Shown piece by piece: positions 34,047 through 43,534 of a stretch of DNA of 59,911 nucleotides. Origin of the DNA: a virus; the IMG/VR virus record IMGVR_UViG_3300035034_001394, positions 1 through 59,911 of that record; one strand, written 5' to 3'. How positions within the stretch are numbered: position 1 is the first letter of the stretch; each line of letters begins with the position of its first letter. The notes beneath the pieces were generated by a model. The model was not told where the DNA came from, searched no databases, and saw only the letters and a program-made list of their open reading frames with translations. Made by a program: the position numbers and the translations under genes.

Positions 34047-35093
34047 TTAAAACAGATTAAACTTCAGAACTAATCGTGAACCACCATAAAATGTGGTGGT
34101 ACTTATTTCAGGGTCATTAACAGTGATGCCATGCTTTTCAGACCGTGCTGTTCCAATCACCCGTAAGAATGATGCAAGACTTTTTAACATCACTTCACCA
34201 AACTCAAATGTTACCTCAACAGCAGAATGATCTTCTTCTACAGAGATAGCTGGAAATGGTCTGTCTCTACCTTTATCATAAATTGTGATACCTGTATCAT
34301 TAGCAGCAGAAACAATAGCTTTAATAACAAATGTTTCATACTCTGTATTTTCTAATGATTGTAACATTGATTGTGGTGTATCTTCTTTTAAAAGCGCTTT
34401 TGCATCATCTGCATTATCAATATAATCAATACCATCTGGTCTAACATCAACTCGACCTTCAATGATAGCATTACCAGATTGGTTTCTGATGATATACAAA
34501 CCCTTAAGAAAAGATTTATTGGTCATTTCTTTCAATACATTGTGTGATACACAGAAACGGTTCTCTGTAGCATTACCAAGCTCACTATCTTTCTGACGTT
34601 TCATATAATCAAATAGATTAGAAATACGGTCTTGACCAACTAAGCTACTCGCATCAGTATCTTTCATGTGCTCTTCATCAGGATGGTCACCAATATCAAA
34701 CTCCATAAATGAGACATTGCCTTCATCACATTCATCTTGACAATCTTCTTCAGCGCCTTCTTGATAGACTTGAATATTTCGATTATCTTTACTAAGCTGT
34801 GATGCGACTTCGTGTGCTAATCCATCCATACCTTGTGGTGGTAATGTTCCAAGAACAGCCTTAAGATAGTATACAGGAACCATTTGAAGATGTGGGAATA
34901 GCTCTGATACTTCTGCCATAGGCGCACGTCTATCATGCTCTAATGATCTAAGGTCATATCTCATAAGTGCTAATTCTACTTTAGCCTTAGTTTCCTCATG
35001 AAATAGATTATGTGGAGAAGCAATGAACACTTCATACTCTTCATCTTCTAACTCAAATAGTTCATGTAGCTTAGGTGCTTTATAATTCTGCAT
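34047..35093 (-). CDS. Hypothetical protein with N-terminal LFE site
   Basis: 348 residues. MQNYKAPKLHELFELED carries LFE at 12-14, like other candidate processed proteins here. The middle is acidic (EGAEEDCQDECDEGN), the C-terminal half beta-rich (EVTFEFGEVMLKSLASFLRVIG). Overlaps the probable gp16 stop by 14 bases. Likely a virion or packaging-related protein. Confidence 0.75.
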   Translation of the reverse strand: MQNYKAPKLHELFELEDEEYEVFIASPHNLFHEETKAKVELALMRYDLRSLEHDRRAPMAEVSELFPHLQMVPVYYLKAVLGTLPPQGMDGLAHEVASQLSKDNRNIQVYQEGAEEDCQDECDEGNVSFMEFDIGDHPDEEHMKDTDASSLVGQDRISNLFDYMKRQKDSELGNATENRFCVSHNVLKEMTNKSFLKGLYIIRNQSGNAIIEGRVDVRPDGIDYIDNADDAKALLKEDTPQSMLQSLENTEYETFVIKAIVSAANDTGITIYDKGRDRPFPAISVEEDHSAVEVTFEFGEVMLKSLASFLRVIGTARSEKHGITVNDPEISTTTFYGGSRLVLKFNLF

Positions 35094-35598
35094 CTATAAT
35101 GTCTCCGTTATCATCATTCTTGCTATTATTTATTCTTTCTCTAACTTCACGTAACTGTTTAAGAACTTCATTACGATCACCTACAAAGAAATTATTTTGT
35201 GTATTATTAATATTGCCCTTATTGGCAGCATTAAGAGCCTTCATTTTATCAATCGCTATTTTCTTTTCATTTTGAGCAGAAGACTGACGCTGCTTCATCG
35301 CAGAACTAGCCGTCGAAAAAAGTTGTGACACACGTTCAGCCATATCACCCTGAAACTTAGGGTCATAATCAAATAGCTTATCTTGAATTTGCATCGCCAA
35401 TGTCATAGCCGATTTGGCCACATCATTAAGGTCTAAATCAGTCTCTTGTAAAATAGAGCGTGTATCAAGTTCTATCTCAACATCAGCAGTGATATTTTCA
35501 TTATTAGTCGGAACAGTATCATGTGAAGGTGCAATTGATGCGTTCATTTCATCAATCGTGTCTTCAGACATACCTAAAGAGTTTGCAATAGCTTTCAT
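35080..35598 (-). CDS. Probable terminase small subunit (gp16-like)
   Basis: 172 residues, close to T4 gp16 (164). Acidic N terminus, central coiled coil (about 60-125, ...SAMTLAMQIQDKL to MKALNAANKG) and a C-terminal NNFFVGDRNEVLKQL segment like the N-x-FVGS-x-x-L tail of T4-like small terminases. It selects phage DNA and stimulates the large subunit. CCTAAATA lies just upstream. Confidence 0.6.
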   Translation of the reverse strand: MKAIANSLGMSEDTIDEMNASIAPSHDTVPTNNENITADVEIELDTRSILQETDLDLNDVAKSAMTLAMQIQDKLFDYDPKFQGDMAERVSQLFSTASSAMKQRQSSAQNEKKIAIDKMKALNAANKGNINNTQNNFFVGDRNEVLKQLREVRERINNSKNDDNGDIIDAEL

Positions 35599-35632
35599 AC
35601 CTATATTTAGGCGATAAGCACCATATCTTGTG

Positions 35633-36154
35633 TTATGAGCACTCAGTCAAACTCTCTGGTAATAATTTGGGTGCTTCTTTACTATACAATAACACAGTAT
35701 TACGAATACCTTTTGGAATGAGGCTAATTGTACCAAATGATAAATGTTGAACGATAATATGAAGTATCATACAAGCAAAGACACCTGAAAATGGAATAGG
35801 AGCCGCAAAGATGGCAAGAAATGCTGTACCCTCAACCGCTTCTTTAAAGATTTGAATAATAAGCCTAAATGCTTCTGTCTTCTCTTCTGGTGTTTTATCA
35901 GGTTTACTTAATAACTCATGATGAGATTTGAACCCTGTATGAATAATATCTCTAATCTTTGGTATAGCCTTAACATCACGACTGAAGAAATCTTTCATAG
36001 CCTGTGATAATGGTTTGGCCAGATTACCATAATCACTCGCTATGTCAGTATGGACTTTTGTAAAGGCTCTAAATGCGTGTGATGTGAGACTACCGATATT
36101 AGCAACCTTATTACTAATAGTCTCAACTATTATGTCATCCATATCTTTGGTCAT
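35633..36154 (-). CDS. Hypothetical protein with hydrophobic helices
   Basis: 173 residues. Helical first half; residues about 113-145 (AFLAIFAAPIPFSGVFACMIL...) form one or two membrane-like helices. Overlaps the gp4-like start region by four bases. Among virion genes; role unknown. Confidence 0.72.
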   Translation of the reverse strand: MTKDMDDIIVETISNKVANIGSLTSHAFRAFTKVHTDIASDYGNLAKPLSQAMKDFFSRDVKAIPKIRDIIHTGFKSHHELLSKPDKTPEEKTEAFRLIIQIFKEAVEGTAFLAIFAAPIPFSGVFACMILHIIVQHLSFGTISLIPKGIRNTVLLYSKEAPKLLPESLTECS

Positions 36155-36729
36155 TTTTTCCTAGCCTTTCCTTTAACACCAATCTTACTAGATGGATGAA
36201 CAGGCCTTGATGGACGTTTAGGTTTGTTACGTCGTTGGCCAAATGAGCCAAATAAGTCTTTTTCAGTTAATATTCTAAAGCCTATACCTCTACGTTTACA
36301 CCAGCTTTGTGCCATTCTCCACTTACCGTGATTTTTCTGAATGGCTTCCATGTCACGCTTGTTACGAGCTTCCGTTATATAAGTCTCATGTGATGGTTTA
36401 ATCTCAATTAGTAATGTTTCAATCACATGAATAGTACGACCATTTACACGCTTATTCTTTTTGATACGCATGAGAAAGTCAGGGACATACATAGATGGTC
36501 TTGGCCGACCATTAGCTAGTCTACGAGTTGGATCAGGATAAGGTATTTGCACAGGTTCTGATGCCCATTCTAATACATCAGGATTCAAATCACAAAACTG
36601 TGCAAATGATACTTCCCACCTTGACCTTAAAGTGATTGGATGTTCACCTTTATACTTTTGTGGATTACGACAAGTATATTTTACTTGTGGCGCTTGGTTT
36701 CGTTTTCTATTTGTATATCTACTAGCCAA
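36151..36729 (-). CDS. 4: Head-completion protein (gp4-like)
   Basis: 192 residues from a TTG at 36729, chosen because AGGAGG lies eight bases before it; no ATG fits. YTCRNPQKYKGEHPITLRS and WEVSF...WASEPVQIPYPDP, then YVPDFLMRI...IEIKPS match T4 gp4 and its nuclease-like fold (PDF and E-x-K). It finishes the head after packaging. Confidence 0.85.
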   Translation of the reverse strand: MASRYTNRKRNQAPQVKYTCRNPQKYKGEHPITLRSRWEVSFAQFCDLNPDVLEWASEPVQIPYPDPTRRLANGRPRPSMYVPDFLMRIKKNKRVNGRTIHVIETLLIEIKPSHETYITEARNKRDMEAIQKNHGKWRMAQSWCKRRGIGFRILTEKDLFGSFGQRRNKPKRPSRPVHPSSKIGVKGKARKK

Positions 36730-38131
36730 ACCATTTACCTCCTGCAATACGCTCCACAATCGGATTGTTATTGTCACCTAACCATGAGCCAGTACGTGGT
36801 GATGGTCTACTAATGTTATCTTCAGCACTAAGGCCATCATTTGTAAGACGTGATACTTCTCGTGAAACAAGATTAACACCTTCTTCAACAAGTAATGCAA
36901 CATCTATAAATCGGCCTTGCTCAATAGCCTGCTTGACTTGTTTAGCAATCTTGACCGCTTCACGTACTGATTGTATTGGTGAACCTTTTACTGCCGCATT
37001 AAATAAATTTTGTTGCAAGTCTTCAATATTAATTTTGCCACCCTGTATACTCTTCTGAAAGGCGACAACAAGGTCACGAGCAGTAACACCAATAATAGAT
37101 AGCCCATCCATAACAGTATTATTATATTGTTCTATTCTAGCATTAATTCTAGCAGTATTTTGCAATATATTATATTGTAATGTGTCCTGATCAATGACAA
37201 AATTAGGATTACCATTGCTTTGCTGTTGTTGAAGATTATCCAACCATAGGTTAATTTCTTCTGTTAACTTGCCACTATTTGACCATGTTCCAGCCTTATC
37301 CTCATGTATAAGACTACCACCAGAACTTGCACCCGTATTGGCATCAGTACTAACAGCATATAGTCTATCTTGATATAATACTGGTAAATCATTAATTAGG
37401 TCAGTATCAATAGACCAATTAACACCAATGTCTCTTATGAGGTGTTCATATTCTAATGTGAGGGTTGCCTCTTGAATGTCATCGGTCTCATTATCCATCG
37501 TCGATAATGAGAAGTCACTAACTTGTGGATTAAAAATTTTGTAGATATTTGTGCTAGATGGTTCTGTGCCAAGGTCATACAGTTCAATACTATCAATAAA
37601 TTTTCCGATTGGGATACGAAGACCTAGTGATGGTATACTATCATTATTTAGCAATTGTCTGAAGTCTGACCCATAGTTAGCATCACTACCCCTAAAGCTT
37701 AAGGGAGCATGATGATAATGTGTATGATATGCTTCTAATAGGCCTTGGATATATGATGTGCTATCATCTCTAAACGTAAGTGTAATAGGATTATATTCCA
37801 TCTTCGTTTTGATGATGTGTTTTCGATTATATGAATTTAGTTTTTCAGTTGTGTATGATATTGATGGCTTATCCATAGATTTAGTAAGAACATGTAATCT
37901 ACCGTTCGTTACAGCTTCTTGGAGATTTCCTATAAGCGCATCAGGATTAAAATTTATGACAATAAAGAACAGATGTGAGTGACGAGGCTGCGAAATTGCA
38001 ATCTCATCACCCGAATTAGCACCCATAAATTTTGAGGTGGAATTATAAAGACTAGAATGATTGGGAACCCGATTAGGTCTATCTTGAGATAACCTATCGG
38101 GTAACCGTCCACCACGAGGAATTAAAGCCAT
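36722..38131 (-). CDS. Tail-tube-like baseplate protein (gp54/gp48-like)
   Basis: 469 residues. The N-terminal third has a tail-tube fold signature (HLFFIVINFNPD, then ISYTTEKLNSYNRKHIIKTK and MEYNPITLTFRDD), seen in the baseplate proteins that start tail-tube assembly. The remainder is helical and extended (about 280-440). Next to the tail tube gene. Confidence 0.75.
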   Translation of the reverse strand: MALIPRGGRLPDRLSQDRPNRVPNHSSLYNSTSKFMGANSGDEIAISQPRHSHLFFIVINFNPDALIGNLQEAVTNGRLHVLTKSMDKPSISYTTEKLNSYNRKHIIKTKMEYNPITLTFRDDSTSYIQGLLEAYHTHYHHAPLSFRGSDANYGSDFRQLLNNDSIPSLGLRIPIGKFIDSIELYDLGTEPSSTNIYKIFNPQVSDFSLSTMDNETDDIQEATLTLEYEHLIRDIGVNWSIDTDLINDLPVLYQDRLYAVSTDANTGASSGGSLIHEDKAGTWSNSGKLTEEINLWLDNLQQQQSNGNPNFVIDQDTLQYNILQNTARINARIEQYNNTVMDGLSIIGVTARDLVVAFQKSIQGGKINIEDLQQNLFNAAVKGSPIQSVREAVKIAKQVKQAIEQGRFIDVALLVEEGVNLVSREVSRLTNDGLSAEDNISRPSPRTGSWLGDNNNPIVERIAGGKWFG

Positions 38132-38146
38132 ATGTTCCTCTTATTA

Positions 38147-38815
38147 TTATGCTGTAACAGCAGCTCCACCAACACCAAGACTTGATAGTCCGCTACGTGC
38201 ATCATGTTCTGGACCATGATCGAATGACCCCATAATACGGCCTTCACCATCATAACAAATAGCATTATTGAATTGAATGTTTACTGATGTCTCTTTTGGA
38301 TTAGAGTCATCATATGTTAGTTCGCCTGGGTCATCAGATGTTAATGAACAACCGACAACACACCATTTGCGTAGAATAACAGGATCAGCAGCAGCATTAC
38401 CAGCAGAAGCACCACCAGATAGAATATCAATATCCATCTCAAACATGTAGTTTTCACCAGCTCTCGAACCAGTCTGATCAAAGAAGTTATACTGTTTACT
38501 CAACTGCTGTTGAACACGAATACGAGCCTCATTATCAATATCATCAAATAGACGTAATGTTGTATCCTGCCATTCAGGACGTGTGATACCCTTGTGTTGA
38601 GACATGTATGCCCATGCCTGCCATGTACCAAATTGTGAACTAGGCTCACCGATTGACTTCACCGCACGAGTTAAATCATAAGGCGCAGTATCACCAGGGT
38701 TGCCAAAGTTATAAAACACAACTCTGAAACGGTCAGTAAGTATAGGTTGTAATCTTGGTGTACGAGCGCCATCAACGCCAGGGATACCAAAATTGATAAA
38801 TGAATTTACAGCCAA
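38147..38815 (-). CDS. 19: Tail tube protein
   Basis: 222 residues. RFRVVFYNFG near the start, a central WQDTTLRLFDDIDNEARIRV and a later CVVGCSLTSDDPGELTYDD are typical of contractile-tail tube subunits. About 30% longer than T4 gp19 (163). A CATAAATA late promoter precedes it. Confidence 0.88.
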   Translation of the reverse strand: MAVNSFINFGIPGVDGARTPRLQPILTDRFRVVFYNFGNPGDTAPYDLTRAVKSIGEPSSQFGTWQAWAYMSQHKGITRPEWQDTTLRLFDDIDNEARIRVQQQLSKQYNFFDQTGSRAGENYMFEMDIDILSGGASAGNAAADPVILRKWCVVGCSLTSDDPGELTYDDSNPKETSVNIQFNNAICYDGEGRIMGSFDHGPEHDARSGLSSLGVGGAAVTA

Positions 38816-38842
38816 TTTTATTTCCTCTCTAGTCTGTACTAG

Positions 38843-38850
38843 TATTTATG
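38843..38850 (-). promoter_or_regulatory. T4-late-type promoter for tail tube
   Basis: CATAAATA on the - strand 28 bases upstream of the tube gene ATG. Confidence 0.55.
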
Positions 38851-38929
38851 GTTCAGACACAAAATCAGTTCTAATAGTCATCATTAAAAGACTAAATATT
38901 CTTACACAGAATATTATAAGGATAATAAC

Positions 38930-39154
38930 ATGGACAATGATATGATTTTTACAGAAGAAGAACTCAAAACTGATTACATATTGAAATACTTTTTATTTGA
39001 TGACATAAATGAAGAGTTAAATGATATAGCATCATATTACGCATTATTGGCTGATATGATTATTAAATCAGTACCAAGAACACCAGAACGCACAGTTGCC
39101 TTAAGAAAGCTGCTCGAATCAAAAGATGCAGCCTTTCGCGCTTGCGATAAATAA
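38930..39154 (+). CDS. Hypothetical small protein
   Basis: 74 residues, acidic helical. ATAAGGA before the start and ACTAAATA at 38891-38898. Followed by the Val tRNA on the same strand. Not recognised. Confidence 0.7.
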   Translation: MDNDMIFTEEELKTDYILKYFLFDDINEELNDIASYYALLADMIIKSVPRTPERTVALRKLLESKDAAFRACDK

Positions 39155-39167
39155 AAGTTAATATAAT

Positions 39168-39243
39168 GGTTCGTTAGCTTAGTGGTCAAAGCATCTCCTC
39201 GACATGGAGAAGATTTTAGGTTCAATTCCTATACGAACTACCA
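39168..39243 (+). tRNA. tRNA-Val (GAC) with C33
   Basis: Acceptor GGTTCGT/ACGAACT, encoded CCA, anticodon stem TCTCC/GGAGA and loop TCGACAT, so the anticodon is GAC. Position 33 is C instead of the near-universal U. Confidence 0.85.
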
Positions 39244-39248
39244 AATAA

Positions 39249-39281
39249 AAAAGAGCTTGATAATAATTATCAAGCTCTTTT
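39249..39281. terminator. Bidirectional terminator
   Basis: AAAAGAGCTTGATAAT / ATTATCAAGCTCTTTT, flanked by A and T runs; serves the tRNA on one side and the ParB-like gene on the other. Confidence 0.85.
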
Positions 39282-39305
39282 AATTTTATGCATCAGTTAT
39301 AGAGA

Positions 39306-40166
39306 CTACCGTGGAGAAGCAAAGAATACTTCTGGGTCAGCTTGGTATAATGGGTCGGTTGCCAAGATAACTTCAGGACGCTTATAAGAATTGTTATCAG
39401 AGCGTTTAGCATGAATACGCTTTGTAGGAGAACAACCGATATAAGCATTCCATGCTTGGGCAATCACTGAAAATGTATACTCTTGGGTCCATTGCTCGCG
39501 TTGCTTACGCTTCATAGAAAGACTACGGAGCGCCAAACGAGGGTCACCAGACTGAATACCAACACCAGTGGCAATCTTAGCACAGAACTCTGCAAACCGC
39601 TCTGTAGAGCCATTACGTGATGCTAAGAACCCAATGGTTGAAAGCATTGATGGTGATAGACCAGTTTCCTTTGATGCAGCATTAGTAATTGTACCAAGTT
39701 CTGACATCATTGGGTGCTTTTCGGCAAGATCAAATACGGCGAAACTATCAGCCTTACGTGAGAAACTATGATTTTTATCATATGCGATAACAGCGCGCGC
39801 TGTAGCAGCAACAATATTGGCGTTCTTAGTACCAACCATTCCAAGATTTTGACCGACAGTTCGCTTAACACCACTGTCAAGAACCTTGAACACATTCTTT
39901 TCAACACCTCTAATGACAAGCATATCAGCAGGAATAGATGTTTCAACAATAGCCATTAGGCGATGTTGACCATCACGGAGTTGTGATTCATTATCAAAAA
40001 TGATACCTTGACCAGTATTTAAAAAATGGCCCTCTTTTAGAGCATCCACAAAATATAGAACATTGCTCTTAACAACTCTACGATTTTTGACATTGGTCTC
40101 TAGGTACTGTTTAGCCATTTCTGGTGTGACAGTCTCAACTTCGGCAGTGATAATTGGTTTTGACAT
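39306..40166 (-). CDS. ParB/sulfiredoxin-like protein
   Basis: 286 residues. YLETNVKNRRVVKSNVLYFVDALKEG, GQGIIFDNESQLRDGQHRLMAIV is the typical order of phage ParB-like proteins (the DGQHRL motif). The C-terminal half is helical. It could bind or nick DNA; the exact function in phages is unknown. Confidence 0.8.
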   Translation of the reverse strand: MSKPIITAEVETVTPEMAKQYLETNVKNRRVVKSNVLYFVDALKEGHFLNTGQGIIFDNESQLRDGQHRLMAIVETSIPADMLVIRGVEKNVFKVLDSGVKRTVGQNLGMVGTKNANIVAATARAVIAYDKNHSFSRKADSFAVFDLAEKHPMMSELGTITNAASKETGLSPSMLSTIGFLASRNGSTERFAEFCAKIATGVGIQSGDPRLALRSLSMKRKQREQWTQEYTFSVIAQAWNAYIGCSPTKRIHAKRSDNNSYKRPEVILATDPLYQADPEVFFASPR

Positions 40167-40235
40167 AACGTTTCCTTTTTTAAGTCAAATTACGGATATT
40201 ATATATTGAAAGCGCTGTAAAGTGTTTTATCATAA

Positions 40236-40580
40236 TCAATTATCATATGAAGCAGGTATCCAATCTAATGGAGACTCCGACATCATATCTTCTGTCTCTT
40301 TAACACATGATGAGCATAGAGTAGCTAAATGGGGTTCTTTACGGTCTAATGAATATGGGACAAGCATCATATAAAGATGTTGACCACAAAAGTATTTGTC
40401 ACAGGATAACGATTCTCCCATAGGGTGGTCAGTATTAGTAGAAAAGTCATGGTCTCCTCCACAAGCATAACTTAGACCTCTATCAATGACCTCATCACAG
40501 CCTTCATGGTCACATACTGCTTCTACAGTATATCCAATTGGCCTATCTTGACTGTCTTTGCCACAGTTAGCATATCCCAT
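40236..40580 (-). CDS. Cys-rich hypothetical protein
   Basis: 114 residues with CDHEGC, SLSCDKYFCGQH and CSSCVKE, likely two zinc sites. AAGGAG precedes the ATG, which lies inside the 3' end of the upstream gene (58-base overlap). Confidence 0.72.
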   Translation of the reverse strand: MGYANCGKDSQDRPIGYTVEAVCDHEGCDEVIDRGLSYACGGDHDFSTNTDHPMGESLSCDKYFCGQHLYMMLVPYSLDRKEPHLATLCSSCVKETEDMMSESPLDWIPASYDN

Positions 40581-41038
40581 TCCGATTTCTCCTTATAATA
40601 AAAGTCGTCACAACTTTTGCATAATCCAATTGCCGACTTAGTTCTATTCAAAGCATCTATAATAGTACCACAAACATCACAACCATTTCCACCAACCATC
40701 ACAACCCTATAAGGATCAACCTCATTTGAAAGTTCATGGTCATTGAATATCCGACTTAGCATCGTGGCCATTTCATGATAATCCTTATCATCATGAAGGG
40801 AGTTTATGGTTGCTATACTTGCTTGCATTGATGACAACATCGCAACCATAAACGGATTTTTAGACCTGAATAGTTTATGCCTTTCATTTGCGGTGAAGAA
40901 AGAACTGTCATCAAAGTCATACTTCTGATTGAGAGCGGTTCTATGATGATTTAATACTAACTGAATATTACTATCTCTTGCAAACAATGCCTCAATAGTA
41001 AGATCAATGGTTCCATCTATATCTTCGACCATGGCCAA
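40523..41038 (-). CDS. Hypothetical protein with zinc pair
   Basis: 171 residues; helical first two thirds, then CDVCGT and CKSCDDF, a four-Cys zinc ribbon. Overlaps both neighbours. Not recognised. Confidence 0.72.
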   Translation of the reverse strand: MAMVEDIDGTIDLTIEALFARDSNIQLVLNHHRTALNQKYDFDDSSFFTANERHKLFRSKNPFMVAMLSSMQASIATINSLHDDKDYHEMATMLSRIFNDHELSNEVDPYRVVMVGGNGCDVCGTIIDALNRTKSAIGLCKSCDDFYYKEKSEWDMLTVAKTVKIGQLDIL

Positions 41039-41802
41039 ATCTTTCTCATAAGCCTTGTAAATGATAACTTATGTTTTCGTACCATTAATTTAGGTGTCAT
41101 GGATATTGTTTCTGGATAAAGTGTCCCTGTGGGGTTTGTATTAATCTTTTTGATTGTGGTGAAGTGTTTAATCATATCATTAAACTTCAAATTGCATGTT
41201 TCATCTTCCCAATCAGCGATGAGATATAGTCTCTCATATTGTTCAGAAGTTTCATCTTCTTTGAATATTCCAAACACAATAGGATCAGTATTATTACGAA
41301 CAAATTCTAATTCTTCTTTTGTTCTATATGTATTATCAGTAAGGTCAGTGAACACCACAATATAATCATCAAACAATTCCAATGATTTAATGGTCTCAAG
41401 ACGCTCAATGATGTTATCAGGAATAACTCTAGGATAACGTGCCAATTCAATAATCTTAACTGAACCCTTTGGTTCAACATACTTAATGAGTTTCACAAGT
41501 GCATCACGGTGAACATATTGACTAATCCCCAATGACATAAGCATACTCTCGCGCAGTAATGAGCGTTTGACAAAGGTAAGCCAATTCACAAAATTCTTCT
41601 GGCCAACTCGTTTGGCATTTGTAATCTGTTTAGCAATATAATCCAATTGTGTATCAAATATCTCATGATCCATATTGGCGCTTGTAGATTTAATAGCCTG
41701 AAAATACTCATGAGGCTCAAGCGCGTCATCATGGACAACCACTGTCACATCTTTGCTGATGACAATTTCTGTAACATTTCCATTTTTGTCTGGTTTACTC
41801 AT
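41017..41802 (-). CDS. Hypothetical protein
   Basis: 261 residues. The N-terminal portion is strand-rich, the middle has a possible nucleotide- or metal-binding DYIVVFTDLTDNTY, and the C terminus is basic (KHKLSFTRLMRKIW). Not recognised. Confidence 0.75.
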   Translation of the reverse strand: MSKPDKNGNVTEIVISKDVTVVVHDDALEPHEYFQAIKSTSANMDHEIFDTQLDYIAKQITNAKRVGQKNFVNWLTFVKRSLLRESMLMSLGISQYVHRDALVKLIKYVEPKGSVKIIELARYPRVIPDNIIERLETIKSLELFDDYIVVFTDLTDNTYRTKEELEFVRNNTDPIVFGIFKEDETSEQYERLYLIADWEDETCNLKFNDMIKHFTTIKKINTNPTGTLYPETISMTPKLMVRKHKLSFTRLMRKIWPWSKI

Positions 41803-41854
41803 ACTATAATGCCTTCACGTTAACGTTTTGTTAGCTTGCTATTACTATCTCATA

Positions 41855-41862
41855 TATAAATA
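41855..41862 (+). promoter_or_regulatory. T4-late-type promoter (TATAAATA)
   Basis: TATAAATA on the + strand 28 bases before the 41891 start. Confidence 0.6.
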
Positions 41863-41890
41863 CAATTAGCAAATAGATAAGGCAAAAAGT

Positions 41891-42205
41891 ATGAAAACTC
41901 CTCACATGAGTACCCTTCGTAAAGATTTAAAAAGAATCACAGAAAATGAAACAATGGATGACCATATGGTGGTTCTACCTGTCATATCTAAGGTCACCAT
42001 ATACAGTAATGATGAGAAGAATGAACACGGTATTGAAATTAGTTTGTTCGACTCTGATAAACTTACACAAACTTTGCCATGTAAGACACGTGAAGCGGCA
42101 GAAACGATGTATCAACAGATTTTCGCTTTAAGTACAGATGAGTATAATGATAATCAAAAAATTAGTATGGTTAAACGTTTATTCAATCGTATGAAGCTCA
42201 TTTAG
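41891..42205 (+). CDS. Hypothetical late protein with ITE site
   Basis: 104 residues. MKTPHMSTLRKDLKRITENE carries I-T-E at 16-18. Together with the TATAAATA promoter this suggests a head-packaged, protease-trimmed protein (inference). Overlaps the converging T5orf172 gene by four bases. Confidence 0.7.
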   Translation: MKTPHMSTLRKDLKRITENETMDDHMVVLPVISKVTIYSNDEKNEHGIEISLFDSDKLTQTLPCKTREAAETMYQQIFALSTDEYNDNQKISMVKRLFNRMKLI

Positions 42206-42510
42206 ATATATTTCGCCATATGGTCTGGTTCTTCTGAATATCTGATAGCGTACCATTCCAAATGTCTAACAGCATCAGAAGGTGATACATTTATCCATTC
42301 ACCTTCTGCTTTTTGATAGTTCATCTCGCGCAAAAACTTACGTTCTACAGCTTTACCCATTTTAGTTGTGAATCCCTCTTTAGCATGTATCATTAAGGGT
42401 TCAGGGTGACCTGTTTGAAGCTGCCTAAGCCTAGCTTCCACATTCTTACTATAACCAATTTTAACTGGCCCATGATCTTGAGGACCAATCACATACACAT
42501 AAACATCCAT
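42202..42510 (-). CDS. T5orf172-type GIY-YIG-like nuclease
   Basis: 102 residues. VYVIG at 5-9, then PVKIGYSKNVEARLRQLQTG, then AVERKFLREM match the T5orf172 domain (V-Y-V, K-I-G, R, L-Q-x-G, E). Likely a small endonuclease. A hairpin covers its start. Confidence 0.8.
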   Translation of the reverse strand: MDVYVYVIGPQDHGPVKIGYSKNVEARLRQLQTGHPEPLMIHAKEGFTTKMGKAVERKFLREMNYQKAEGEWINVSPSDAVRHLEWYAIRYSEEPDHMAKYI

Positions 42511-42535
42511 ATTCTCGTATTCCTAACGAGAATAT
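42509..42535 (-). promoter_or_regulatory. Hairpin at nuclease start codon
   Basis: ATATTCTCGT and ACGAGAATAT form a 10-bp stem with a 7-base loop whose 3' arm touches the ATG at 42510; AGGAGT lies upstream of the hairpin. Confidence 0.5.
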
Positions 42536-42578
42536 TTACTCCTTTTATCATACCATCATGATACCAATGCTGTTATTC

Positions 42579-43007
42579 TTACTCGCTATCTAGGAAAGCA
42601 AGCAATTTGGAAACTACTTCTTTCGCATCAGCTTCTTTAATACCATATTTCACTTCATATGATGCATCAGTATTTTGGGTCTCATAAACATCAATCTTTT
42701 TCTCAAAAGGTTCTGATTTATGAAGTTTTTTCATGGGTCTACTGAGTATCGCAATATTATCTTCCGTAATATCTGATGATACGAATTTACAATGATTAAC
42801 AAATACAACGGTTGCTGCTCTATACGCCACTTGATTTGTATCATTACACCAGTGTGTTTGACCTGGAACTTTGAAAGCTATCCAATCATTACCATAATCA
42901 ATCAATAATACTTTTATAGTCTGGCGCTCATTACCATCATAGAACATGACTGTTCCGTTTTCAAAAATAGTCGCCATAAGCTTATGACGTGTGATATCAG
43001 CAGTCAT
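42579..43007 (-). CDS. Hypothetical protein
   Basis: 142 residues, beta-rich first half (IFENGTVMFYDGNERQTIKV), Lys/Glu-rich second half. Not recognised. Confidence 0.72.
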   Translation of the reverse strand: MTADITRHKLMATIFENGTVMFYDGNERQTIKVLLIDYGNDWIAFKVPGQTHWCNDTNQVAYRAATVVFVNHCKFVSSDITEDNIAILSRPMKKLHKSEPFEKKIDVYETQNTDASYEVKYGIKEADAKEVVSKLLAFLDSE

Positions 43008-43150
43008 GATATTTTTACCTTATGTTACAATATGATATGTAGAGCAGATTAATAGCATAGTCAATTCCCCTATCACTGCTATTTTGATAGATTCGTTCTC
43101 ACTGATTGTCATACATTTATCATTATAATCATATATAAGGAAAATTGTTT

Positions 43151-43534
43151 ATGTCAGTCAGTGAAAAAGAAATGAAAGAAGGCCTTCAGGGAACAGTGGA
43201 TAAATGTCATAATGCATCGGTAAAAGGTGGATGGTGGACAAACCTAGAGACAGGCGAACCACTAGAACGCAACAAAGGTGAAATGATTGCTCTCATCCAC
43301 ACAGAAGTATCAGAAGCCATGGAAGGTGTTCGTAAAGGAATTATGGATGATAAGCTTCCACACCGTAATATGGAGGAAGTTGAAATGGCTGATGCAGTCA
43401 TTCGTATTTTTGATTATTGTGCTGGTCACGGTCATGACCTTGTTGGTGCACTTTTTGAAAAACTAGAATATAATGCAAACCGCGCGGATCATAAAATTGA
43501 AAATCGTAAGAAAGATGGTGGAAAGAAAATCTAA
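43151..43534 (+). CDS. MazG-like nucleoside triphosphate pyrophosphohydrolase
   Basis: 127 residues from ATG 43151 (AAGGA upstream; an earlier TTG is less likely). HTEVSEAMEGVRKG and MEEVEMADAVIRIFDY carry the E-x-x-E and E-x-x-D metal-binding pairs of MazG. It hydrolyses NTPs or alarmones and is common in phages. Confidence 0.88.
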   Translation: MSVSEKEMKEGLQGTVDKCHNASVKGGWWTNLETGEPLERNKGEMIALIHTEVSEAMEGVRKGIMDDKLPHRNMEEVEMADAVIRIFDYCAGHGHDLVGALFEKLEYNANRADHKIENRKKDGGKKI

